Shown here: positions 1-11,085 of the stretch, one piece after another | How the letters are laid out: each line of letters opens with the position of its first letter | Position numbering within the stretch: position 1 is the stretch's first letter | Origin: Filosporella fistucella | Lineage: Eukaryota > Ascomycota > Leotiomycetes > Helotiales | NCBI GenBank assembly: GCA_030077755.1 | Contig: JAQJZZ010000017.1 | Location: forward strand, 1,612,001 to 1,676,000 | Length of the DNA stretch: 64,000 bases | Reading direction: 5' to 3' | Position numbers and translations under genes: made by a program | Notes under the pieces: generated by a model | Told to the model about the DNA's origin: nothing | Databases searched by the model: none | Seen by the model: the letters and a program-made list of their open reading frames with translations, nothing else

Positions 1-678
1 CAAGGGAGAGGAGGTGGTGGAGGAACTTGGGGCTGAGGTACTCCAGAACTCCACAAAATAATAACTTATACTACAACAGAATCTGCAGAGGTAGCGGAAC
101 TGTACCCATTAAATGAACGCAATAAAGCATCGCACTTTAAATGAGTCCTGAGCCAGATAGTGCGATAGCATCTAGCTCAGGAGCTTTGATATACGGACAT
201 AACTATTCCAGAAACGGGTTATTCCTTAAGTCCGTATTTTTTCAAACACTTTTGTGGCGCATGAAATGTAAGACCTCAATCTCGGTCCCTCGCTTTTTTA
301 TTGTCAACGGTGATTGGTTTAGCTTATCGAGATCCCTTCTGGCGTTTTGGTCTCGGCCTTTCGGTCTTTCAGTATTCTTGGCAATATCTACCCTTTAAGT
401 GAGCGGTCTCTTGACTTTCTATGAAATACATGATACGACTGTCCCATTCAAGCTGTGTCGCATCCCTACAAATAATCATTTTGAATTGGAGCTTTCTCCC
501 CCGTGGAATTTCTTGCGTTTCGGCCTGGACTTTCAATTAGGCAACTATCAACCCTTTCGGCTTTGTTCTTTCGCGAGTACTACCAATCTTCTATTTTCGT
601 CCTTCAACTCGATTTTTCAATAACGAGCGTTTCCCCCCCAGCAATTCCACCTTATTATTCTGGTACAACGACAGCACT
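1..678. other. intergenic sequence upstream of oxidoreductase gene
   Basis: No coding exon is supported here; the two open frames at 141-623 have no recognisable motif. The last 70 bases before the ATG at 679 are pyrimidine-rich with a C run near 630-640, a common feature of fungal promoters just ahead of the start codon. The first 60 bases could hold the end of a gene lying to the left, but nothing identifies it. Confidence 0.5.
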
Positions 679-1932
679 ATGACAGACACACCAATCAATT
701 CCAAAAAACAAATCGTCATACTTGGAGGCTCATACGCTGGGCTATCTACTGCTCACTATCTCCTCAACCATGTCATTCCCCAACTGCCCGACAAGGAATC
801 TTATCAAGTCACCCTAGTGAGCGCTGCGTCTCAAGTGATCTGTCGACCAGCCTGCCCTCGCGCTCTCATTTCAGACGAGATGTTCAACCAGGAGAAACTC
901 TTTGTTAACATCGCCAGAGCATTCGAGCAATATCCCGAAGACAGCTTTCATTTCGTCCAGGCCACAGTGACATTCCTTGATCATAAAAGCAACACTGTCG
1001 TTGTTAAGCTAGCAACCGAAATAGAGGAGCAAATCAAGTACCATGCACTTGTCATTGCCACGGGGGCGTCTACACCATCTCCTTTGCACGGTCTCAATCA
1101 GGACGAGGAGTTTCTTCGTAAAAGTTGGTTGACATTCCGCAAAGCTTTACCTGCCGCCAAAAGTATTGTCATTTCTGGCGGTGGTCCAGCAGGAATAGAA
1201 ACAGCCGGTGAGCTCGGCGAATATCTCAACGGACGCGCGGGATGGTTCAGCGGAAGACAATCAAATCCAAAAGTCTCGATCACGGTAGTGACTTCCGGGC
1301 CGAAGATTCTACCCGGTCTCCGACCTGCTATTGCCACAAAAGCAGAGAGTTACCTGGCTAAAGTGGGAGTGACAGTCATAAAAAATTCAAGAGTTCAGGT
1401 TGTCTCTCCACCAGGTGCAGGAACAGATGATATCTCGGCCAGAGCAACAATTACTCTCAGCGATGGCAAAATTCTAGATGCAGATTTGTATATTCCAGCT
1501 ACTGGTACAAAGCCGAACAGCAGTTTCATCGATGAGGCACTTCTGGGTTCGGATGGACGAGTGGTGACTAATCATTCAACACTGCGCGTTGACAAAGCGG
1601 GGCAGCGGGTGTATGCAATTGGCGACGTATCTTCATATGCTCGACCTGCTGTGCATATCATTCTAGAAGCTATTCCCGTTCTCTGCGCAAATATCAAGCG
1701 GGACTTGTTGCAAGCAGCCGGGCATGATGAGACTGCTTTGGGCGATGATAGGATTTTCCAGGAGGATACTCGCGAGACACAGATGGTACCAATTGGGAGG
1801 AATATGGGTGTCGGTGCTGCGATGGGGTATCAGATGCCCAGCTTCTTCGTGTGGTTGATCAAAGGGAGAGATTATTGGTTATGGACCACTGGGAATCTGT
1901 GGAGTGGCAAACAATGGAAGAAAGCTTCATAA
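679..1932 (+). CDS. AMID-like FAD/NAD(P)-dependent oxidoreductase
   Basis: A single-exon frame of 417 residues with the complete pyridine-nucleotide-disulfide oxidoreductase layout. An N-terminal dinucleotide fold lies at residues 12-25 with the FAD-binding GGSYAG turn. A central second Rossmann motif lies near residues 163-180 (SGGGPAGIETAGEL) for NAD(P)H. Near residue 315 the YAIGDVS segment contacts the flavin. The family (Pyr_redox_2, AIF/AMID-like) transfers electrons from NAD(P)H to quinones or other acceptors; fungal members include external NADH dehydrogenase-like and AMID-like proteins linked to oxidative stress and cell death. No N-terminal mitochondrial presequence is evident, and no redox-active CxxC is seen, which excludes glutathione or thioredoxin reductase. 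The start is the first in-frame ATG. Length and motifs suggest an intact gene; the substrate cannot be told from sequence. Confidence 0.9.
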   Translation: MTDTPINSKKQIVILGGSYAGLSTAHYLLNHVIPQLPDKESYQVTLVSAASQVICRPACPRALISDEMFNQEKLFVNIARAFEQYPEDSFHFVQATVTFLDHKSNTVVVKLATEIEEQIKYHALVIATGASTPSPLHGLNQDEEFLRKSWLTFRKALPAAKSIVISGGGPAGIETAGELGEYLNGRAGWFSGRQSNPKVSITVVTSGPKILPGLRPAIATKAESYLAKVGVTVIKNSRVQVVSPPGAGTDDISARATITLSDGKILDADLYIPATGTKPNSSFIDEALLGSDGRVVTNHSTLRVDKAGQRVYAIGDVSSYARPAVHIILEAIPVLCANIKRDLLQAAGHDETALGDDRIFQEDTRETQMVPIGRNMGVGAAMGYQMPSFFVWLIKGRDYWLWTTGNLWSGKQWKKAS

Positions 1933-2330
1933 GTTTGGTGGGCTTGGTAAGTTTGCTTGAAAGGAAGGGGCTTTGAGCAAGCAGGATTCGGCAGCGAAGT
2001 GGTGGATAGCAGGAAGTCACACCTACCAATGTATCATACCCAATGAAAGCTTTTACTCGAAGACTAATGAATCGCAAGCTGCAACCCGAACTTCGTCAAT
2101 TATTGTATGGCAATTATTGCCACGGAAGAGACCGAGACGAGTCTATTTTTCTAATTAATGAGAGCTCCCGATGAAACGGCCAAGTCATTAAGATAATCTA
2201 CTGCCATGTCTAGGTGTCCACCAACATTACTCTAGATACGCCAAGAAAGGAACAATAGACTGATGAGATTCATTTCTCGCTCCCTAGCCAACGAAACGGT
2301 ACTATTCACCAAGACCCTCCACAAAGCAAA
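1933..2330. other. intergenic, between convergent genes
   Basis: The spacer between the stop of the oxidoreductase (+) and the stop of the WSC gene (-), so it should hold the 3' ends of both transcripts. No conserved coding sequence, repeat or RNA gene was recognised. Confidence 0.5.
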
Positions 2331-4393
2331 TCATGCCAGCTGATAGACGGTCAATCGGTCGCCGTTGCCACAAAGCTCAGCACTGTTTCCGCCACAAGAC
2401 ATACTACATTGGCTAATATCAACTAGAGCAGCAGTTGTAGCGAAAGAGTTGCCGCAATAGCACTCAACAGACCACTCGGTACCAAAGTATGTGAATCCAT
2501 TGCAGAAAGTGGCACACATCTCTAGAGTCATTGTAGAACTCGCCAAAGATGCTCCGGTCAATGAACGCGCTGGACTATCAGTGACACAGCCGTACAGCTT
2601 GTAACCACCAATTATGCTTGGTACCTCGGGTGTAACATAGGCGTCGTTATGATAGAGAGACAGGCGTTGTGAGCCACCACACATTTGAGCAGCATTTCCA
2701 GTACAGGCGGCGCTACAATCGCTTAGTGGTGCAGGAGCAGATCCTGCTGTCAGGGTTTGTCCGCACCAACACTCCCTATTCCACTCTGTACCGAAGTAGG
2801 GAAAGACGGTACACAGTCCGGCGCACTTTTCCAGTGTCATGTCATCGCCGCTGTACATAGCTCCAGTGAGTGCTCTACCAGTCGGTGGCTCTGCATAACA
2901 TGAAACAAAGTTATATTTGCCGACTGCTGGGAGAGCTGTGGGGTTCGTCGGAACAGTAGATGTGCTCAAGGTGGACCCAATTGACGTAGAGCTTGAGGTT
3001 GGCAAAGATGAGGTAGTAGAGGGCTTGGCAGAGGAGGATGAGGAGCTGGTTGAAGGTTTACTGGATGAGCTGGAGGACGAAGATGATGTTGAAGGATTTG
3101 AAGACGAGGAGGAGGATGTGGTTGATGGCTTGCTGGAGCTAGGGCTAGAGCTAGAGCTAGAGCTAGAGGATGAAGATGCAGGCTTGCTCGAAGAGCTAGC
3201 AGATGAAGATGTCGGGTTCGAGGATGATGTTGATGCAGATGCCGACTTGAGTTGATAAAGTGAGAGGCGGCGAGGACCTCCACATATCTCAGTTGCAGCA
3301 CCTCCGCAAACATTAGAGCAATCTGCGGCTGGGGCAGCAGCAGATCCAGCTGCAAGACTTGGACCGCACCAGCACTCCACTCCAAACTGCGTTCCCATGA
3401 AAGCACTACCAGCACAGGCGATTGCACATTTCTCATTTGTCATGTCAGCGGCAGTCGACACAGTGGGCAACGTTCGTCCAGCATCTGGCTCAGCCCAGCA
3501 ACCCACGAAACTATAGTCGTTTATCGTCGTACTCGCTGTTGGGCTGGCTACGGCAGTAGAAGTTGTAGAGCTGGGGGGCGGCGGAATGCCGTCTCGAAAA
3601 ATTACCATGTTCACAGGTAGCCATGTTGCCACGAGCACTGGTCACTGTCAGTGCCAGATCCTTCATCTTCCTTTGTATTCGTCTGAGATGGGGCATTAAG
3701 ATATACTCACAAGAATTGTTTGCGGGCGAGTATCGAAATTCATATGCTACACACAAATTAGTACATGCTCGAGAGCATAAATGCATGAGTTGGCGAATTG
3801 AGGGAGTCGAGCTTTTCTTTAGGTAGAAACTGAAGGGCCTCAATCTACTTACTGTCTCCCGCTGTCTGTATCCCAATTTGCCCGTCCAGTTCAATTGGCG
3901 TTGTACCACGAGATACAAGTTTCAATCGAATTTGAAGGGCGTCTGTGTCCGGATCACATCCGTAAACTGGCTGAAATATAGCAGTTGAGTACGTTCTATC
4001 TGTCAAAAACATCTTCGTGGTGTTGTCATTCGGATTGTACTGATTTTTTTTTTAGCTTCAACATTGCATAGCCATCAACCATATCTACAGCGGCCCTACC
4101 TCAAGGTCGATGACGGCGTGACGTCCTTCATACATAAATAGACCATTTTCCAGATAAATCAGGTCATAAGTAGGTTCCCCCATGGGACGTAGAACAAGAT
4201 GTTTATCCAACCCATTGGGTCTAAAATTCATGATACGATTGTGAACCACAGGCAGAGAGGGGTTCTGAACAACGATTTGAAATTTCTCGGGGATGGAATT
4301 TGACAGTGTCCCTGTGGGAATCGTGCATGCTGATGTGCTACTTGCAACCCCCAGCAGAGCCAGGAGGAAAGTAGATTTGAGGTGGAACATCAT
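2331..4393 (-). CDS. secreted triple-WSC-domain protein
   Basis: Four exons fit canonical splice sites and keep one frame: 4100-4393, 3853-4039, 3711-3746 (only 36 nt) and 2331-3637, giving about 607 residues. The N-terminus MMFHLKSTFLLALLGVASS is a signal peptide. A domain of about 160 residues follows that I do not recognise firmly; it resembles the N-terminal domain often found before WSC modules in Leotiomycete proteins. Then come a WSC domain, a long Ser/Thr-rich, probably O-mannosylated linker (about residues 295-395), and two more WSC domains. Each WSC module shows the C..C..C, FGxE.xxECWCG and C.GN/GG pattern with eight cysteines. WSC domains bind carbohydrates or act in cell-wall stress sensing. 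No C-terminal membrane helix or GPI signal is seen, so it is probably secreted or wall-associated. Start choice: the first of two adjacent ATGs preceding the signal peptide. Confidence 0.85.
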
Positions 4394-6510
4394 CTCGAGG
4401 AATTGACAGCAACGAGTGTAGACTGAAGAACCGACCAACAAAAATTATCTGACGACTAGCTGAAATCGGGGCGACCTGGGTAGCTACAGCTACTTATTCA
4501 AAATTTCTCCGCACCACATTCTACCTCACTTCACCGCAAACTGAGCTTCGACCAAGGGCATCACAAATACCAGCTGCAGCTTGTCGGCGAGCTCCAGGTC
4601 ATCCAATATTACAATGCATACCGTGCTGTATAACCTTATGCAGATGGACAAAGATAACAGTGTGGCTTTATAGCGAATTCAAGGGTCTACGCAACGTTTG
4701 CACGGCCACATATCTACTTTGAGATGGTATTTTTGAAGCCTTTCGAATTCAACTCGTTGAAAGATGCAGTAGCATGAAGGTATCAGCGCCACATAAGCAG
4801 CAAATATTGACGCACCTGCATGCCAAGGATCTGAATACGAATTCGGGTACCTGGACATGGTTGTTTTATCAGAGACATGGGGAACGAATCCTCCAATCTC
4901 TGCACTTGCGGGGTAGGAAAAGAGGATTTGGGAAACAGCTGATCTTTTGCCCGAGGTGCATGGGATCAGATCACAACAGGGGCGGTGTTCGTGGGGGAAA
5001 TAGGAAAGTGCCACAACATTGGGTGGACATGTCAGCCTTACCACACTATGGTATGACTGACTAGGTATAGACAGAAAGGCATGGCACTTTTCTGCTGATC
5101 ATGGAAAATCTTTGCAATAAAATGTCAAGATGGATCAGGGCTGAGAAGGACGGTTCGTCTGAATTTTAGAAAGGCATGCACAATATTAAAACTTTGCATA
5201 AAGGTTGCTCTTCTTGTGCAAAATGGGGCTGACCTGTCGGGTGTGATTGCTTGGCATTGCCCAGTCAGAGATTTGTCCGCATACGCTACCAACCTCTTGA
5301 AATAAGCCACATAGTGGTCCTCGGCACTGTACCTTCGTACATACTCGCGGTAGGTGGTGCTGAAAATCATGATTCTGCAAACTTGGTGCGATAAGTGAGG
5401 TGAAGAAATATCCCCCAAGAAAAATTATCGTCGCAATGAAGAACCGTTGCTCGAGTTGTGGTGATCATCCAAACGTTAAAGATTCAAGCTTTCTCAGATG
5501 CCTGATTTTAATGGTTCTGCTTGGTTTATCCGTCCACTCGGATATCACAGGGTAATATATTCCCCAATGGCACAGGAGGCTCCAACTGCACATGCAGGGC
5601 GCTTCATCTATTGGCACGCAGCACCTTCCTTATTCCATGTTCTCCGTCCTGCTCGGGGTTTGCTTTGGCGTCGCGCTGATATTCCGACAGTGTGATGTCA
5701 CATACCAGAGTTCCGATAATTGATTTGTCTTTCCGAACGGCAGTGCTACTACCTTCGCAATAGCGCGGTATGTTCCGGATTTCAACAGTTCTTTGCTGCT
5801 TAGCTACCAAATAATTACCAAATAATCGAAAAGCACGATGCTCAATTTACTGTTAGTCTCGTACCCTAATCGGACAACGCAAGCTCAGCATCCCGCACAT
5901 TGTTGAAGAGCCAATATCGCATATATATTGTAAATCGCTCTTCAATCCAACAACGAAACTTCGTTTACATGATTGTGAGTGCTCTTGAAAACCGTTTAGT
6001 TGGCTGACGCGGGGCTTTCCATTTCTCTCTCCTGAGAGTCTCAAAAGTCAAGGTCTCGCCAGAGTCATGAATTATTCCGACTCAATAGCTCCAACGCAAC
6101 CAATCCAGCTCATTTTTGTGGGTAGATTTGGTATTTGTCGGTGGCAGCTTGGTGGGTCCCAGCCACCCAAAAATTTCTGCTTCGAGATTCGAGACAGTAA
6201 TTAGAGCCGGTATTGGTCTTAGATATTCTATACCTTCTCTTCCAAGTAGGTTTGGTGCCTTGAAAGTGATGCCTCTGAGGCTATATGAGTCAGGAGCTGT
6301 AATCGAGGATTCTAGACTGTGATCTATGTTGTTCCAGTCTCGATGATCATTATCAAACTTGAGGTTGGCGAGACACACGTCGAACATCCTAGGAACGTTT
6401 TTGGTCCCCATATCGACACTGAGGTAGCATCCTGCGCATTGCTGATGTATCAATCAAGGAAGCCTGACCATATAATCATACATCCACTAGCCAGGAAGTC
6501 ACGGTCGATG
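4394..6510. other. 2.1-kb gene-free stretch
   Basis: Several frames of 60-123 codons overlap on both strands (for example 4679-5044, 5125-5418 and 6082-6453), but none has a recognisable domain, a signal peptide or convincing splice continuity with a neighbour. The 3' part adjoins the end of the Zn2Cys6 gene. Nothing firm can be called. Confidence 0.4.
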
Positions 6511-8308
6511 CTAGACGTCTTGATGTGGGATGTCAGCTGTATTGCAGTTTGGATCGAGAATGGGTTTAAGTCTCACTCTTGCCATCATTAGCGCATGCCC
6601 GAATCCCATGTTCAGACCTATCCAGGTAAGACAATCTCGCGCATAGTCTCGCATCATCAGTGGAAGAAAGGGCAACTCCTTGACGACATAGAGCGGGTGC
6701 ATGAGAAGCAGACCTCCGAGGTACTTGCCAGGGTCTGTGATGTTGGAATTTCCTGGCAGCTGAGAGACGAAAGCCTGCAAATTGTCTGTCAGATGGTATG
6801 GAATAGACGCAAACATTTCCTCGACAAGACTAGTTGCTGTGAGGACATGGTCGTTGCAAGTTACGTCCTGTCCGAGTGCGGCTGAAAGCTTAACCCTAAG
6901 TCCCACAAGGAGAAGGCGAGCAGCGCGAAAAATGTTCCAGACACCTGCGATGTAAAGATCGAAGTATGTGGTGATCTTTCCAGGCCAGTAGCCCACAGCT
7001 AGGGGGAGGCCGAATGGAAGATTCACGATTGCTATCTGGGTAGGTTTGAACTCGGTTGCTCTAGACACACTCCATGCAGCGAATCGGTTGTCAAGAGCAA
7101 TGCTTGCCTTCATGAGTCGGGCGAGATCACTGGGCGAAGATGAAACCGAGAAGCGCGCCCATAGCGAGTTAACCCCGAGTAATAAATCGTCGAAAATCAC
7201 ACCCTCGGTGTTCAGCGCAGGGACAGAAAATGCCCCCGATATCTGAATCAATTGTCAGTGCAGTTAATACCAAGTCTCAAAGGGATAAGTAGGCAACCTT
7301 CAAAGTTCGACTGAAAGTAGTAGTGCTAGAGAGGACCTTGCCTAGGAGGTGCAATGGGGAAGTCCCCGTATGCATAATAGCTGCCAACCCTTTTGCGTGA
7401 GTTTCGTGGCTTCCACGATCAACTTCGCCGCTTTCTGAGATCTGATATCGAGTCAGATTCGTGATGGAAACAGCATTACTGAATGGGCAGCCAAAAGGAG
7501 TACCTGATAGAGACCTAGTAACATAGCAATAAATCTTGTTTCCTTGGTGGCTGCGGCAGTCGGGTTCTGAATAGCTCTTGCCAAAGACCCTAAAAGCTCT
7601 TGGTGGATCAACGCCCCTCTCCTTAATGTGTGGGGTCTGTTTAGTGGTTTGCCATGTGTTACACATGCCACTGCCTGACATGCCTTCACAAGATCGGATT
7701 TTGGTCCTTGACGATAGGCGACCATTTCCAGGCCTGACAGGAAACCTTTGGACATATTTGGATTTGCCCTTTCGATGCAGAAATCATAAAAGAAAGCTCT
7801 TAGAGCATAAATGTCGCCCTCTCCTTGTGTAATTTCTGGAGGTAAGGCGTCACGGGAGTATTCGTCAGTACCGGGGAGTATGCTTCGCTGTGGGAGGGAG
7901 CATTTGCGGGCGGACGACATGAAGGGCAGAGGAAGAGTGGAAATTGTACTAATTGCTTCGTACAGACGAAATCCAGCAAACTTGGAATCTTCGTAGCCAC
8001 CACAGACGCGATCTGCATTGATACACCTCAAGCATGACTACGATTCGAATTGTTAGCTTTGGGGATATGGGTGTGAGAGTCACGGAGAAGTAAACGAGCG
8101 CGCCCACGAATGTACAGCCACTTGGATATTATTCCTGGCGACTAAAAGTGCTGCTATGCTGGTATCTGCATACCGGACGAGTTCCATCACACTACCAAGT
8201 GCGTGTGTCAGCCAAAGCACATGCTTGTGCAAGAGAAGAGATGTAGCGAACCTTTTTCCTCCTCCGCCGACACGAGTTGCACCCGCGAGACGGGCCATAG
8301 TAAACCAT
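6511..8308 (-). CDS. Zn(II)2Cys6 fungal transcription factor
   Basis: Five exons restore an uninterrupted 494-residue protein: 8252-8308, 8174-8191 (18 nt), 7504-8037, 7298-7441 and 6511-7242. All junctions are in phase 0. The start MVYYGPSRGC is typical of this family. Two tiny introns interrupt the binuclear zinc cluster, and joining the exons recreates exact CX2CX6CX6CX2CX6C spacing, which strongly supports the model. The rest matches the fungal_trans_2-type regulatory region, including an HAKGLAAIM segment in exon 4. Such proteins bind CGG-containing sites and control pathway genes in the nucleus. The target is unknown; the nearest candidate is the broken MFS transporter starting 850 bp away on the other strand, so the regulator may have lost a local partner. 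Confidence 0.88.
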
Positions 8309-9155
8309 AGGTAGTAAATGTTTGACTCGAGGTCAGGTGTCCCGAGAGAACAGAGATGAACGTGCAGATAGATATGTTGATCTATTTATTTGATGTAGGA
8401 CGGGTGAGGAAGTAGTTGAAGTGTGAGTTGCGAGTTAATGAAAGATGCCGCTTGGTAAGAAGGCGAAGGCGAAATAGCGTGGGTGCGGGGCATACCTACT
8501 ACATACACACTCGCACTCGTAGTAAAATACCTTCCCTAAGGTACCTAGCGCAGCACCTCCTGAGGTAGGTACTGCACTAGCCTTTATTAGGTAGATTAGG
8601 CGGGCCTCCCTCATCTTTCCGTGTCTTCCAACTTGCCCTCCCCGAATTGATTTTATTTATCTATTTATTTGGTTATTTCACTTAGTGAGGTATCTACCAT
8701 CCTCATGGCATTTCTGGCCTCCATCCGTATCGAAAAATTGTGCACTTTATAGGTACCTAATTGCCCCCTACCTGCCTGCTTGCCTGCCTGCCTACCTTAT
8801 TTTGTATCTCCCCATTCTGCATGAAGCTACTGTCCCTCAAGCAATTAATACCTAGATAGCGCTGCTCGCTCGATACATTGCTTTTATGCCTCTGACCTCT
8901 CTATCGAATTTCGCACCCAAGGTTGAATCGCAAATTCCAGTGAACGATACCTCGCAGGCATGTTGATTTCGTAGGTTTGTGTATTTCTTTTCGAACTGTC
9001 CACCATCTATACCTGAAACTCTGCTCTTACTCGCCATTCTTGGGCGACCACTCTCCGAATATCGATTGGCTTGCCTGTAACTCTGGGTATCTGTGATTGT
9101 CCGAAACAAACTCTTCTCGACGGCTCATTCTGCCGCCACTTTCGCACCTCCAGTC
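8309..9155. promoter_or_regulatory. divergent intergenic region, GGTA/TACC-rich
   Basis: Lies between the divergent Zn2Cys6 gene and the MFS pseudogene. It contains repeated short TACC/GGTA tracts around 8525-8610 and 8750-8805, including tandem CCTG units near 8775-8795, and a T/A-rich tract at 8650-8690. No coding exon is supported. A shared promoter is inferred from gene orientation only. Confidence 0.45.
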
Positions 9156-10900
9156 ATGAGAAATGATGGGAACGCTCCCGCGAGCCAGATATACATGAAA
9201 GCCACCAGCACTGGGGAGAGTGACGTTCCCGCTCCCATCCCATACTCGGCGTTCGACAAAAGCCAGAGGAGATGCATTACCCTCCCTATCGGCCTTGCGA
9301 TAGTGTTCTTCCCCTCTCACCGCCAACATTTACCTTCCTGCTTTACCTGTGCTCCAAGGTCACTATGGGGTGAGCCAGCAACTAATCAACATCACTACCA
9401 CTGCCTATGTTGTTCTGCAAGGTGTAGCACCCGCATTTTTCGGGAATTATCAGACAAGGTTGGTCGGAGGCCGGTCTATCTACTCAGCTTCCTCATATAC
9501 GTAGCTGCCAGCCTAGGTCTAACTGTGCAAAACACGTACTCTGCAATTCTAGTGCTTCGTATGTTGCAAAGCCTTGGTGCTTCTGCTACAGTCGCAATTG
9601 GATATGGCGTCGTCGCAGATGTCTCAGCCCCAACTGAAAGAGGCTCGATGTTGGGTTTCGCCATGGTCACGACGAATAGAGGGCCTGTTCTGGGGCCATT
9701 GATAGGAGGCCCGCTATTCGATCATGCTGGCTGGCGTTGGATCTTTTGGTTTCTATCTATCGTCGGTGGTATGTTCCTTCTTGCCATCTTTCTTTTCTTG
9801 CCAGAGACTTGTCGACGCATAGTGGGAACGGCTCCACCGAAGTACGTCGATGGAATAACCCATTTCTGCCCTATCTTCTGCCAAAGGTTACTACGCCGAG
9901 GGTCGAACTTGAAATGAAGCGGGAAACTCGACGCCAAAAGGTTCTGGCAGTGGTGCCGAAGCCTCTCAGATCAGTGGGATTAATATTCCAGATTGATGCA
10001 GGCTTGGTTCTGTCTGTTGTGGCCATGTTTTACATGGCGTATTACGTTTTCCAAGCATCTCTTCCCGAACTTTTCGTCAAGAATTTATGGCTTTGATGAA
10101 ACCCAGATCGGATTGTCATATCTGGCAATAAGCCTTGGCGTTATACTTGGTGGTATCATGAACGGTAATTATTCTCCTCGTTAATTGCATTGGGAAATCC
10201 TGATCGGTTCACGGCAAAAGTCATGGACTGGAATTATCGCATGACGGCAGCATCAATAAACCACGAGATTGATCACGTCCGTGGCGACGACCTGGCACAC
10301 TTCCCAATTGAAAGAGCCCTTGTTTTATATCAGAAGTCTTCGTTATCCTGCGAGCGGGATTTATCATCGGGTACGGCTGGGCGCTGGAACGCAAATTGGT
10401 ACTACTTATTATTCGTTTCTTGACGATGATTCTGTAAAGCTTTTCATGCTGACCTTGGAATAGCACTTTTTAGTTCCGCTCGTCATGCACTTTTTATAGG
10501 TCTTCTGAGTGTGAATCTGACCTTTAACACACTTCTCGTCGAGATACATCGCGAGTCCCCCAGCACAGCAGCAGCCTCGGGCAATATCACACGTTGTGCC
10601 ATGGCGGCAGGTGGCATAGCTGTCATGCAACCACTCCTCGTTATATTGGGTGACGGGGTTTTCTTTACACTGCTAGCTGCAGTCACTTGTATTTGGGGTC
10701 TAGTCGCAATTTGGCTGATTAGGACGAAAGGTATGAAATGGAGACTGAGTAGGGAAGCCAAGGAGAAGATGAAGTTAGGAGCAAAGGGTCAGGTTGTGGT
10801 CAAAACAGTAACTTCTGAGGATGTCGAAAAGGATGCAAAGGTGATCACGTCTGAGGATGCTGAGGGTACTGAGAATTATGGGAAGACTAGTGCTAGGTAG
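9156..10900 (+). pseudogene. MFS multidrug-type transporter, decayed by indels
   Basis: Translation in shifting frames gives a recognisable DHA1-type drug:H+ antiporter. It shows an N-terminal hydrophilic tail, first helices ending in an NIYLPAL segment, the loop motif LSDKVGRRPVYL (motif A), a GPVLGPLIGG motif C-like helix, WRWIFWFL, a central loop, GFDETQIGLSYLAI, and a C-terminal pair of helices ending in a charged tail. The frame is lost by single-base indels at about 9309-9316, 9441-9444, 9823-9826 and 10080-10084, and again near 10330. No single model with introns repairs all of them. Two of these lesions look like a G lost from a G run. The gene cannot encode a full transporter as given. 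Flanking genes are intact, so general sequence error is unlikely to explain it. Confidence 0.85.
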
Positions 10901-11085
10901 GAAATGCTTGAGCGAGGGTCACCATTGACGGGGCCAGATGAGAATATAGGCATTAAATCACACTTTTCCTTGACTGAGGTGTGGGGTAAAGTGCATGTCA
11001 CGTGACACTGTTATCATTTTCACTCCACCTCCAGTATTATTAAATATCAATTAATACAATTCAAATGCCAATGTTGAATGTTTAA

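Noticed and set aside
2917..3255. 112-codon plus-strand frame rich in Glu/Asp/Leu
   Set aside because: It is the antisense of the Ser/Thr-rich linker of the WSC protein; the low complexity of the linker keeps the opposite strand open.
4679..5418. Overlapping frames of 90-121 codons on both strands
   Set aside because: No domain, no signal peptide, no splice continuity, and similar lengths on opposing frames; treated as chance.
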